64,000 nt of DNA, from positions 18,992,314-19,056,313 of the forward strand of contig NC_091571.1 in assembly GCF_042767895.1 (NCBI RefSeq), in the 5' to 3' direction. The DNA comes from Penaeus vannamei (lineage: Eukaryota; Arthropoda; Malacostraca; Decapoda; Penaeidae). Under the pieces are notes generated by a model, which saw only the letters and a list, made by a program, of their open reading frames with translations, searched no databases and was not told the origin of the DNA. Made by a program: the position numbers and the translations under genes. Of this stretch, positions 38,252 to 47,648 are shown in pieces. How positions within the stretch are numbered: position 1 is the stretch's first letter; every line of letters begins with the position of its first letter.

Positions 38252-38751
38252 NNNNNNNNNNNNNNNNNNNNNNNNNNNNNNNNNNNNNNNNNNNNNNNNN
38301 NNNNNNNNNNNNNNNNNNNNNNNNNNNNNNNNNNNNNNNNNNNNNNNNNNNNNNNNNNNNNNNNNNNNNNNNNNNNNNNNNNNNNNNNNNNNNNNNNNNN
38401 NNNNNNNNNNNNNNNNNNNNNNNNNNNNNNNNNNNNNNNNNNNNNNNNNNNNNNNNNNNNNNNNNNNNNNNNNNNNNNNNNNNNNNNNNNNNNNNNNNNN
38501 NNNNNNNNNNNNNNNNNNNNNNNNNNNNNNNNNNNNNNNNNNNNNNNNNNNNNNNNNNNNNNNNNNNNNNNNNNNNNNNNNNNNNNNNNNNNNNNNNNNN
38601 NNNNNNNNNNNNNNNNNNNNNNNNNNNNNNNNNNNNNNNNNNNNNNNNNNNNNNNNNNNNNNNNNNNNNNNNNNNNNNNNNNNNNNNNNNNNNNNNNNNN
38701 NNNNNNNNNNNNNNNNNNNNNNNNNNNNNNNNNNNNNNNNNNNNNNNNNNN
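38252..38751. other. Assembly gap, exactly 500 N, at an orientation switch
   Basis: Family A is reverse to the left and forward to the right. Both edges lie near the same internal position of the monomer (around CTTCTATTATTATTTCTGTTA on the left and its opposite-orientation neighbourhood TTATTATAATCC on the right). That is what a palindromic junction that collapsed in assembly would look like. Confidence 0.98.
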
Positions 38752-40848
38752 TTATTATAATCCTTATTATTGTTGTTATTATTACCAGAATTATCATTAT
38801 TGTCATTATTATTATTAAAATAATTATAATGATGAAAATGACATTAATAATGAAGATGATGATTATTATAATGACAATATCAAGGGTGATTAGGGCGATA
38901 ATGACAGTAATGATAATAATGATGATGATAATGACAATAATGATAATTATCATTAGAAAGCCTATAATGAGAAAAAGGCTTAAAGTAGAAAAATCTCAAA
39001 AGTCGAAAAACCGGCAAAATCTAGCGAAATACAGACTTTGCAGAGATAAGTCGAAAAACTCTCTTTTTCGAGTTTAAAGGATGATCATGTTGATCTTAGC
39101 AATAAATCTGTTAATTATGACGATTTTGATGATAACCGAATCAATAATGACAATAATGACGATAATAATGATAATTATGAGAGTAATTTGGACAATAATT
39201 ATGATAATAATTATACAATGATAATTATAATGATGATTTGCCTAATAATTGAAATAATAGCAATAATCGACACTATTCTACTGATTTTCCTAATAATAAT
39301 AACCACAATGGTAACAAATAATAAAAGAAGTAATTTTAATACGGCTATTATTGTTATTTTAATCCTTATTATTGTTGTTATTATTTCCAGAATTATCATT
39401 ATTGTCATTATCATTATTAAAATAATTAGAATGATGAAAATGACATTAATAATTAAGATGATGATTATTATAATGGCTATATTAAGGGTGATTAGGGCGA
39501 TAATGACAGTAATGATAATAATGATGATTATAATGACAATAATGATAATTATCATTAGAAAGCCCATCTATAATAAGAAAAAGGCTAAAAGTAGAAAAAT
39601 CCCAAAAGTCGAAAAACCGGCAAAATCTAGCGAAATATAGCCTTTGGAGAGATGAGTCGAAAACCCCCCTTTTTCGAGTTTAAAGGATGATTATGATGAT
39701 CTTAGCAACAATTCTGCTAATTATCATGATTTTGATGATAACCGAATCAATGATGACAATAATGACGATAATAATGATAATTATGAGAACAATTTGGACA
39801 ATAATTATGATAATAATTATACAATAATAATTATAATGATTTGCCTAATAATTGCAATAATAGCAATAATCAGCACTATACTAATGATTTTCCTAATAAT
39901 AACCACAATGATAACAGAAATAGTAATAAAAGTAATTATAACACGGCTAGTATTGTTATTATAATCCTTATTATTGTTGTTATTATTACCAGAATTATCA
40001 TTATTGTCATTATCATTATTAAAATAATTATAATGATGAAAATGACATTAATAATTAAGATGATTTTTATAATGACTATATTAAGGGTGATTAGGGCGAT
40101 AATGACAGTAATGATAATAATGATGGTGATAATCACAATAATGATGATAATTATCATTATAAAGCCCATCTATAATAAGAAAAAGGCTAAAAGTAGAAAA
40201 ATCCCAAAAGTCGAAAAACCGGCGAAATCTAGCGAAATATAGCCGTTGGAGACATAGTCGAAAACCCCCTATTTTCGAGTTTAAAGGATGATTATGATGA
40301 TCTTAGCAATAATTCTGCTAATTATGATGATTTTGATGAAAACCGAATCAATAATGACAATAATGACGATAATAATGATAATTATGAGAGTAATTAAGAC
40401 AATAATTATGATAATAATTATACAATAATAATTATAATGATTTGCCTAATAATTGCAATAATAACAATAATCAACACTATTCTATTATTTTCCTAATAAT
40501 AATAACGACAATGATAACAGTAATAATAATAGAAGTAATTATAACACGGTTATTATTGTTATTATAATCCTTATTATTGTTGTTATTATTATCAGAATTA
40601 TCATTATTGTCATTATCATTATTAAAATAATTATAATGATGAAAATCACATTAATAATTAAGACGATGATTATAATAATGACTATATTAAGGGTGATTAG
40701 GGCGATAATGACAGTAATGATAATAATGATGATGATAATGACAATAATGATGATAATTATCATTAGAAAGCCCATCTTTAATGAGAAAAAGGCTAAAAGT
40801 AGAAAAATCCCAAAGGTCGAAAAACCGGTAAAATCTAGTGTAATACAG
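38752..40848 (+). repeat. Satellite family A array, forward, left of the LTR element
   Basis: About 3.4 monomers with the forward hinge near 39055, 39655 and 40255. The last monomer is interrupted inside ATCTAGTGTAATACAG by the retrotransposon. It resumes at 47654, so this array and 47654-53424 were continuous before insertion. Confidence 0.92.
40844..40848. mobile_element. Target-site duplication, left (TACAG)
   Basis: TACAG immediately left of the LTR terminus TGTCAAATTC. The same five bases follow the other LTR at 47649-47653. Five-base duplications are usual for Ty3/gypsy integrases. Confidence 0.93.
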
Positions 40849-41496
40849 TGTCAAATTCTTATGAAAGTCTTTCTTTCTAATCAAGATTTATATGTCTTCT
40901 TTATCAAAATGTTCGGAGTCTTTAATTGTTCATGATTTGCGTGTTTTCTTTTATACACTTATTTATAATCCCGGTTCATTCTTGACAAGATCTAACAATT
41001 CTTTCGTATCTTATGCATAAAGTTATTCATTGAATTAACTTCAGAATAATAGAATTCAGAGTTTATAATCTAATTCAAAGTTTATATATATATATCTCAA
41101 TGTTTTCTTTTTCCATAGTTCAAAGTCTCATGTTAATTGTTTTTTTTTTTTATTTAAAGGGATCTTAGACACAGGGAGAGTAATGTAAGTTTTATTTATT
41201 TTAGTTAATAATAATTTCAAAGAATGAAATTTCGAGAGTACATTTCTTTTCATTATTGTTCGTTCACGGCACGGTACGTACTTCTGTGGTTAACATTCCT
41301 TTACTCACGTCAATTATTTTCAACTGTATGAGGTTGAGGCTGAGGAGATATTCAATTTCCGATGACGGCGATGCGGCCTGCAGGTCGCCGATCAGCAGTG
41401 ATTTTTTAAAATCAGTTTCAGCTCAGGTTGCTACCTTTTCTTCCGTGAGTCGTGAGAGAGAGTGAACGTGACTCCTGCCCACCTGCCCGTTTGTCA

Positions 41497-41508
41497 CGCG
41501 CATGCGCA
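41497..41508. promoter_or_regulatory. NRF1-like site in 3' LTR
   Basis: CGCGCATGCGCA matches YGCGCAYGCGCR, the NRF1/Ewg consensus, at every position. It also occurs at 47524-47535 in the other LTR. Confidence 0.55.
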
Positions 41509-41540
41509 CAGGTACCCAAGAGTTGCCACATGTCGCTTGG

Positions 41541-41554
41541 GTTTCCATGGCAAC
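41541..41554. promoter_or_regulatory. RFX X-box-like palindrome in 3' LTR
   Basis: GTTTCCATGGCAAC fits the imperfect palindrome bound by RFX factors (half-sites GTNNCC and RGNAAC spaced by AT). It is conserved at 47568-47581. It lies about 35 bp from the NRF1-like site, on the U3 side. Confidence 0.55.
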
Positions 41555-41621
41555 GGGTAGTTGTCAGGTGTTCCTATTTATTTATATTATTTAAATGAAT
41601 GTCCAAATGAACACCTGGACA

Positions 41622-41640
41622 TTCGCCCCTTCCGAAAATA
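41622..41640 (-). other. Polypurine-like tract next to the 3' LTR
   Basis: On the transcribed strand the bases before the LTR read TATTTTCGGAAGGGGCGAA. This is purine-rich with two pyrimidine breaks and sits directly against the LTR, the position of the plus-strand primer. Between here and the RNase H stop (41894) lie about 250 bp of AT-rich 3' untranslated sequence with no frame. Confidence 0.6.
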
Positions 41641-41893
41641 AATTTTTCTCTGAAGGAAAAAATTTCTGCACAATCATTAAGAAGACTTCCCTCTTCACAG
41701 TTTCCGTTAATATTCGTAATAACACATGAATAAACTTAAGCGATTCCAAATTTTCAAATACAATCAAAATGTACTGAAGAAAATATGAAGCGAACTTGTG
41801 AAAAAAAAAACTTTACGAAGAAAAGTGTTCTTTCGTTAAATCTATTTCTAGATTAATTAGTTTTTGATAAACACGCACTTGCAATAATTGTCA

Positions 41894-43001
41894 TCATCGG
41901 CTCATACACTTAGTCCCATCACACAGCTGCGCTCCTCTCTGATCACTGCGCAGAGATTCCTCCGAGTCCTGCCAGTTCTCCACGAGACGAGAGAGAAAAT
42001 CGGCGCCAACATTTGCACTCCCTTTTATGTAGCGGATGGCGAAGTTGAACTGCTGAAGATACATTGCCCAGCGCATCAGACGAGCGTTCGCGTTCTTCGA
42101 CGTGCGTAGACTCTCCAGAGGCATGTGGTCGGTCTCCAGCAGGAACTTGTCTCCGTAGAGGTAGAAATAATACTTTTTGATTCCGTCGACGACTGCCAGC
42201 AGTTCCTTCTCGACCGTACTGTAGTTCCTCTCGGCGGACTTTAACTTGCAGCTGTGGTAGGCCACGGGATAAATCTCACCATCCGTTTCCTGCATCAAAA
42301 CTGCTCCTACACCATCCTGTGAAGCATCTGTTCGAAGGATAAAAGGTTTTTGAAAATTTGGCAGCTGAAGAATGGGCTGCTTACACAACATTTTTTTCAG
42401 TGAATTGAAAGCATCCTCCTGCTCATCTCCCCATCGAATCTTATTCGGAGCGTGTTTCTTAAGCAAGTCAAAAAGTGGGAGAGCTAACACTGCGAAGTTA
42501 GGCACAAAGCTACGGTAATACCCCGTCAGCCCCAAGAAAGATCGTACTTGTTTCTTAGTCGTGGGTCGTGGTGCATCTTTTATGTTCTTAATTTTGTCGT
42601 TCTGACAGCTACACCTTCCCTCACCTAAAGTATGGCCAAGATACTGCACTTCTTTAAATCCAATTTCACACTTACTTGGGTTGACAGTCATATTTGCACA
42701 CTGTAACCGCTGGAATACCTCCTCAAGGATCTTCAGATGCTCCTCGAACGTAGAGGAGTGAACCAGAATATCGTCAATGAATGCTTCCACTCCTTTGACG
42801 CCTTGCAACACTTGTCTCATGACCCTGTTGAATACAGCTGGTGAGTTCGAGAGTCCGAACGGAAGTACTCTGAACTGGTACAGACCTGCAGGACTGGTAA
42901 AAGCTGTGACCTCTCGACTCTCAGGGTGTAAAGGTATCTGGAAAAAACCTTTTGTTAAATCGAGTTTGCTAAAGAACTTGGATTCAGTCAGTCTGGAGAA
43001 A
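41894..43001 (-). pseudogene. Pol, C-terminal part: end of RT plus RNase H
   Basis: Continues Pol in a frame displaced by the 359-bp duplication. Counting from an internal Met at 42820, it has a second copy of the RT active-site box (FIDDILVHS, residues 14-22), RT motif LGHTLG (61-66) and the connection motif FLGLTGYYRSF (95-105). RNase H follows, with acidic residues visible in LRTDAS (D165), EKELLAVV (E205), ETDHMPL (D231) and GADFLSR (D274). It ends at a stop at 41894 with a short tail and no integrase after it, confirming the unusual domain order. RNase H removes RNA from the RNA-DNA hybrid during reverse transcription. The domain looks intact but cannot be reached from the RT start without a frame change. 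Confidence 0.9.
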
Positions 43002-43360
43002 ACTGCACTTCTTTAAATCCAATTTCACACTTACTTGGCTTGACAGTCATATTTGCACACTGTAACCGCTGGAATACCTCCTCAAGGATCTTCAGATGCT
43101 CCTCGAATGTAGAGGAGTGAACCAGAATATCGTCAATGAATGCTTCCACTCCTTTGACGCCTTGCAACACTTGTCTCATGACCCTGTTGAATACAGCTGG
43201 TGAGTTCGAGAGTCCGAACGGAAGTACTCTGAACTGGTACAGACCTGCAGGACTGGTAAAAGCTGTGACCTCTCGACTCTCAGGGTGTAAAGGTATCTGG
43301 AAAAAACCTTTTGTTAAATCGAGTTTGCTAAAGAACTTGGATTCAGTCAGTCTGGAGAAA
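42643..43360. repeat. 359-bp direct tandem duplication inside RT
   Basis: The segment from ACTGCACTTCTTTAAATCC to CAGTCTGGAGAAA is present at 42643-43001 and again at 43002-43360. The two copies differ at few sites (for example TTGGGTTGACAG against TTGGCTTGACAG, CTCGAACGT against CTCGAATGT). 359 is not a multiple of three, so the frame shifts. The unit covers the end of RT motif 3 through the catalytic box and to just before motif LGHTLG. Confidence 0.95.
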
Positions 43361-44298
43361 ATAGCTCTTTGGTCACACATTGGTTCTGCATCTGTTTTTG
43401 TAATAGTGTTTATTTTCCGATAGTCTCCACATATACGCACACTACCATCTTTTTTCTGCACTACCACTATAGGACTACAGAAGGGGGACGTAGATTTTTC
43501 AATGATTCCCGCATCTGCCATATCCTCGATCTCTTTCTTTACTGCGTCCACTAATCTCATAGGTATGGGATAAGGTTTCTGTCTCACAACTTTAGAGCTA
43601 GTTAGTTCGATATGATGGTAATTAACCCTTGCAACCTTTGGTCTATCTGAGAATATGTAACTAAATTGGTTCAATAAGCATCTTAACTGTTTTCTTTCCT
43701 CTGGTTTTAAGGTGTCACTCACTTTCACATTATCGATGGTCTCGGTCTGCCACGATTGTGCAGTGACGGGTCCGTCGTCACACTCGCTTTCTGGAATTAC
43801 CGCAGCGGCACAGATGTACGTTGTGGTGGAAGTACTGCCGAGTTTCGAGGTTTTCTGCGAAAAGAAGGCTTTAACATACGCGAGATACTGCTGCTGTTGC
43901 AAAGACCAACTGCTGGCCCCTTCTCTTGTTATGCAAAGCTTTGCGTCTTGCTTCGCCACAACTCTCTCAACATAGGACGCACCTCCTGTATCAGCTGTGA
44001 AGTATTCCTTCAGCATGTTTATGTGGAATCGTTTTTGTTGATTTCCCACTTGTATTAAATAATTATGATTAGACACTTTATCCACAACATCATAAGGGCC
44101 CTTCCACTGTGCTAGTAACTTATTATGAGAAGTGGGTAAGAGGATAAGGCATTTATCACCAGCTTTGAACAGACGTACCTTTGCTTTCCTATCGTAGTAT
44201 GCCTTCTGCGTCTCCTGAGCTTTCAGCAATTCTTGCTTAGCCAGATCGCAAGTAGACTGAAGACGATTTGCCAGGTCAATGACGTAAGTATATGTTGT
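42988..44298 (-). pseudogene. Pol, middle part: integrase C-terminal GPY/F module plus RT
   Basis: In frame with the upstream integrase but separated from it by the TAG at 44299-44301. Counting from the Met at 44229, residues 40-60 hold the GPY/F module (QWKGPYDVVDKV ... NYLI) that ends Ty3/gypsy integrases. A linker of about 130 residues follows, then RT: SPIVVVQKKDGSVRICGDYR (252-271), FSKLDLTKGFFQIPLHP (first catalytic Asp, D304), RVLPFGLSNSPAVF (334-347) and FIDDILVHS (D366, D367). It ends in FSPD-stop where the tandem duplication joins out of frame, so motifs after the catalytic box are lost in this frame. RT copies element RNA into DNA in cytoplasmic particles. Confidence 0.92.
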
Positions 44299-45660
44299 CT
44301 AGACTTCGGTGTCTACTCCACTATCGTCCCACAGCTCACGCAAAATCTGAAGAGGTCCTCGTACTGTTCTCCCATAAACGAGTTCAAAGGGCGAGAACTT
44401 CAAAGAACTTTGGGGAACTTCCCTGTAAGCAAAAAGAAGTGGTGCAAGATAGCGGGGCCACTCCTTCGGCTGCTCTGCTGCCATCCTCTTGAGCATCTTT
44501 TTAAGTGTCCCATTAAACCTCTCACAGAGACCATTACACATCGGATGATATGGAGTTGTTTTTAGTCCCTTAATCGACAATAGCCTGAGCACTTCCTCCA
44601 TCATTGCAGAGGTAAATTGTGTCCCTCTATCACTCAACACTTGCCTGGGAATACCGATCCTGCAGAAGATTTCCACCATGGCTTCGGCAACGGTGACAGC
44701 ATCTATATTTCTGAGCGGCACTGCTTCTGGCCACCTCGTGCTGAAATCCACGAGTGTGAGGATGTACTTACATCCATCGCTTGCTCTCGGGTGGATTGGT
44801 CCCACGATGTCCACGGCGACTCTTTCGAACGGTTCGGAGATCAGCGGCATAGGTTTCAATGGCGCAGGTTTCACGCGTCCGCGGTCACTGGTCCTTTGAC
44901 AAATATCACATGAGCGGACTAACCTTGATATCTCCTGACCCATGCCAGGCCAAAAGAACTCCGCCTGAATACGGTCAAGCGTTTTCTTCTGACCCATATG
45001 ACCTCCGAGAGCAGAGTGGTGACCCAGCCGGAAAACAGCAAGACGATACCTCGCTGGAACGACGAACTGGAGACGCTCCTCTCCATTTAACGCCAGAACC
45101 CTTCGGTAGATCCTCTTATTCCTCTCGATGAAACGGGTTTCTTCATTAAAAGACCTGTTCAGAGACTTCTCCGCCAGCTTCCTTCGCACTGATTCTAATG
45201 AGGAGTCGCTCTTCTGCTCCTGTACAATATCCTGAGAATTTATCAGGTCACTTACCGACGTCAGTGGAGTAAGCTCTCCCTTCCTCTTCTCCATGCTTCT
45301 GGTAATGGCGACACAACCTGTTTGCGTTGCAGCATCAGCACCACAACTATTTCTAACTCCTTTGATGTTTCCGATGATAACGTCGAATATTGGATTGACC
45401 ATCACGGCTGCTGTAATTTTTCCTGTAAAGAACGGACTGCCTACGTGTATGATTGCTTCTGGAACATTAACAAGGGATCCATCAATCATTTTAATAGTAA
45501 TCCTCCTCCCAGTATATTGTTGAGGAAGAACATACCTTCGTTTCACAACACACCCTGACGAACCGTTGTCTCTGAGAACACTTACCCGAACACCTCCTAC
45601 TGACCCTGGCTTAACAAGGAGAGAGTTCTGCTTATCAGGATCCGTGGAGGTAGCAGATAG
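44299..45660 (-). pseudogene. Pol, N-terminal part: protease and integrase zinc finger/core
   Basis: Open for 453 codons directly after and in the same frame as the Gag UGA. The retropepsin active site is RDNGSSG (Asp about residue 31; usual family form D-T/S-G). The second protease landmark is FDVIIGN (about 92-98). The integrase zinc finger is HHSALGGH ... CDIC. The core carries Asp in VDIVGP (about 284), Asp in SDRGTQF (about 344) and Glu in CERFNG (about 380), a D-D-35-E spacing. The frame stops at TAG (44299-44301), after which the same frame continues into GPY/F and RT, so the stop is a single-codon break or a second recoding site. Integrase inserts the cDNA with 5-bp staggering, matching the TACAG duplication. 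Confidence 0.92.
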
Positions 45661-45663
45661 TCA
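45658..45663 (-). promoter_or_regulatory. Gag-Pol junction: in-frame UGA followed by CUA
   Basis: On the transcribed strand the Gag stop reads TGA-CTA-T and the protease begins in the same frame, with no intervening stop before 44301. UGA followed by CUA is the best-characterised eukaryotic readthrough-promoting context. Suppression here would give a Gag-Pol fusion. The alternative is a plain nonsense mutation in a single Gag-Pol frame. Confidence 0.55.
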
Positions 45664-46737
45664 AATGTTGTGCACGCAGGTTGTTTGATGTTTGACCTCT
45701 AACGTTTCCGGAGACTGGGGTGATGGGTCTTCTTCACTCATAGAGGCAGCTGCTCCTTTTTGCCTGTAATCATGACTTTCTTGATTCACTGCACGCCAAG
45801 GATACTTACGTTGTTGCTGTGGTTTCGACTGCGGAGAATTCTTGTGAGTTAAGGTGGGATGTAACTTCTGCTGCTGCTGCAAAGGTAAGTCTTGCCTTCT
45901 CTGCTGCTGACCCAGTGAAGAGACTGGCTTCTTCCACTGCTTACGCGTATGATACCCAAAGGCAGAAAAATGGGCATCCGCCTTATCAGCCATCTGCTCT
46001 GCTGTCTTGGTCTTGTGAATCTTAAATTGGGCAACGAGATCCAGAGGACATGACTTCTCCAGCTGAGACCGTAACACCAAATCTCTGAGACCTTCCTTCG
46101 TGTTCGGCGTCCCATCCTTCTCCAGCCATTGATCCAGGTAGCCTGACAAACGAACCAGGAACTGAGCGGCAGTTTCTTTGTCTTGCATCATCGCACGATT
46201 GAACTGAAGTTTTGCCTCGTCGACCGTCAGCCCGTACGCCCTCATCAATGCTGACTTCATCGACAGGTACGTCTTGTCACTTGCGTCGAGACGATGGAGG
46301 ATTTCTAAGGGCTTACCTTCAAATAGGCTCTGGAAATGAAGCTTCTTTGTGGCTTCGTCGAACTGATAGAGCTCTGCAAGATCTTCAAATCTGTGAATAT
46401 AGGGCTCTATACGCTCACCTTCTTTAAATGCAGGTAACCTGATGTGCGGCAAGGTGGATGGCTGGGCAGGGGAGCCTCCGTTCGTCTCCGTCTGCACACG
46501 AACCATTTCCAGCTGATGCCGGCGATTCCTTTCCTCCTCCTCTATTTTCATCTGCTGCATTTTCAGCTCATGTTCACGCTGCCTGTCCCGCTCTTCTCTT
46601 TCCTCCTTTTCACGCTCACGCTGCCTCGCTCGTTCTTCTCGCTCCTCAGCCTGACGTTTACTCACATAATCTACAATAGCCATGGGGTCCTCAAGCCCCA
46701 TCAGCTTAGCCTCCTCTACATAAACTCCTGCAGACAT
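45661..46737 (-). CDS. Gag-like protein of the retrotransposon (358 aa)
   Basis: Starts at the first ATG (46737; purine at -3) and ends at TGA (45661-45663). A very acidic/basic Glu-Arg-rich segment, likely coiled coil, covers about residues 28-90. A capsid-like region follows (LPAFKEGERIEPYIHRF, then GKPLEILHRL, AQFLVRLSGYLDQWL and LRDLVLRSQL), typical of retrotransposon/SCAN-type Gag. The C-terminus is Gln/Lys-rich (QQQ and KPQQQRKYPW). I see no CCHC zinc knuckle; the basic tail may bind RNA instead. The role is particle assembly around element RNA. The frame is intact and in phase with Pol across the UGA. The 143 bp between start and LTR form the leader with the primer site. Confidence 0.88.
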   Translation of the reverse strand: MSAGVYVEEAKLMGLEDPMAIVDYVSKRQAEEREERARQREREKEEREERDRQREHELKMQQMKIEEEERNRRHQLEMVRVQTETNGGSPAQPSTLPHIRLPAFKEGERIEPYIHRFEDLAELYQFDEATKKLHFQSLFEGKPLEILHRLDASDKTYLSMKSALMRAYGLTVDEAKLQFNRAMMQDKETAAQFLVRLSGYLDQWLEKDGTPNTKEGLRDLVLRSQLEKSCPLDLVAQFKIHKTKTAEQMADKADAHFSAFGYHTRKQWKKPVSSLGQQQRRQDLPLQQQQKLHPTLTHKNSPQSKPQQQRKYPWRAVNQESHDYRQKGAAASMSEEDPSPQSPETLEVKHQTTCVHNI

Positions 46738-46859
46738 CTTGCTTTCTGAAGAAAAGTCTAAAGATGCTTGAAAAATTACACTACACACCACTTGTCACTA
46801 TAGAATCACTATCATTTAAGCACACTTTCATTTAAGCACACAATTACTCTCGTTGTCAA

Positions 46860-46877
46860 GTCCCTGTTCGGGCGCCA
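46860..46877 (-). other. Primer binding site, tRNA-Lys type
   Basis: On the transcribed strand TGGCGCCCGAACAGGGAC lies three bases inside the 5' LTR. This 18-mer is complementary to the 3' end of lysine tRNA of the class used as primer by several retroelements and lentiviruses. Position and TGG start are canonical. Confidence 0.93.
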
Positions 46878-47523
46878 CTTTGTCAAATTCTTATCAAAGT
46901 CTTTCTTTCTAATCAAGATTTATATGTCTTCTTTATCAAAATGTTCGGAGTCTTTAATTGTTCATGATTTACGTGTTTTCTTTTATACACTTATTTATAA
47001 TCCCGGTTCATTCTTGACAAGATCTAACAATTCTTTCGTATCTTATGCATAAAGTTATTCATTGAATTAACTTCAGAATAATAGAATTCAGAGTTTATAA
47101 TCTAATTCAAAGTTTATATATATCTCAATGTTTTCTTTTTCCATAGTTCAAAGTCTCATGTTAATTGTTTTTTTTTATATTTAAAGGGATCTTAGACACA
47201 GGGAGAGTAATGTAAGTTTTATTTATTTTAGTTAATAATAATTTCAAAGAATGAAATTTCGAGAGTACATTTCTTTTCATTATTGTTCGTTCACGGCACG
47301 GTACGTACTTCTGTGGTTAACATTCCTTTACTCACGTCAATTATTTTCAACTGTATGAGGTTGAGGCTGAGGAGATATTCAATTTCCGATGACGGCGATG
47401 CGGCCTGCAGGTCGCCGATCAGCAGTGATTTTTTAAAATCAGTTTCAGCTCAGGTTGCTACCTTTTCTTCCGTGAGTCGTGAGAGAGAGTGAACGTGACT
47501 CCTGCCCACCTGCCCGTTTGTCA

Positions 47524-47535
47524 CGCGCATGCGCA
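47524..47535. promoter_or_regulatory. NRF1-like site in 5' LTR
   Basis: CGCGCATGCGCA, a complete match to the NRF1/Ewg consensus, in the LTR positioned to promote transcription. Confidence 0.55.
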
Positions 47536-47567
47536 CAGGTACCCAAGAGTTGCCACATGTCGCTTGG

Positions 47568-47581
47568 GTTTCCATGGCAAC
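47568..47581. promoter_or_regulatory. RFX X-box-like palindrome in 5' LTR
   Basis: GTTTCCATGGCAAC, identical to 41541-41554. An AT-rich TATA-like stretch lies between it and the LTR end. Confidence 0.55.
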
Positions 47582-47648
47582 GGGTAGTTGTCAGGTGTTC
47601 CTATTTATTTATATTATTTAAATGAATGTCCAAATGAACACCTGGACA

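Larger units (their letters stand above)
40849..41621 (-). repeat. 3' LTR of the retrotransposon (773 bp)
   Basis: Begins TGTCAAATTC and ends CACCTGGACA on the plus strand, with TG...CA termini. On the transcribed strand U3 starts at 41621. It contains an AT-rich TATA-like stretch (41575-41598), an RFX X-box-like palindrome (41541-41554) and an NRF1-like site (41497-41508). AATAAA-type polyadenylation words lie on the minus strand around 41187-41200. A 69-codon plus-strand frame is present in both LTRs but is not regarded as a gene. Confidence 0.95.
40849..47648 (-). mobile_element. Full-length Ty3/gypsy-like LTR retrotransposon, integrase upstream of RT
   Basis: 6.8 kb element transcribed on the minus strand. 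Order in transcription sense: LTR (46881-47648), tRNA-Lys-type primer site (46860-46877), Gag, UGA, protease, integrase, reverse transcriptase, RNase H, polypurine-like tract, LTR (40849-41621). It is nested in a satellite A monomer with TACAG duplications. LTR divergence is small: a few substitutions (CTTATGAAAG/CTTATCAAAG, TTTGCGTG/TTTACGTG) plus TA and T-run length changes, so insertion is recent. The PR-INT-RT-RH order is that of Ty1/copia, but the integrase (with GPY/F module) and RT are Ty3/gypsy-like, which is the arrangement of the GMR1-like group. This copy cannot make intact Pol because of a TAG (44299-44301) and a 359-bp duplication in RT. Confidence 0.93.
46881..47648 (-). repeat. 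5' LTR of the retrotransposon (768 bp)
   Basis: Partner of 40849-41621. It drives transcription toward lower coordinates. It is five bases shorter through a shorter TATATA run and a changed T-run, with a handful of substitutions. The NRF1-like site (47524-47535) and RFX-like site (47568-47581) are identical to the other copy. Confidence 0.95.

Noticed and set aside
41256..41465. 69-codon frame in each LTR
   Set aside because: It lies opposite to element transcription and inside regulatory LTR sequence; it is repeated only because LTRs are paired.
43712..46749. Plus-strand frames of 60-110 codons across the retrotransposon
   Set aside because: Antisense shadows of gag and pol.
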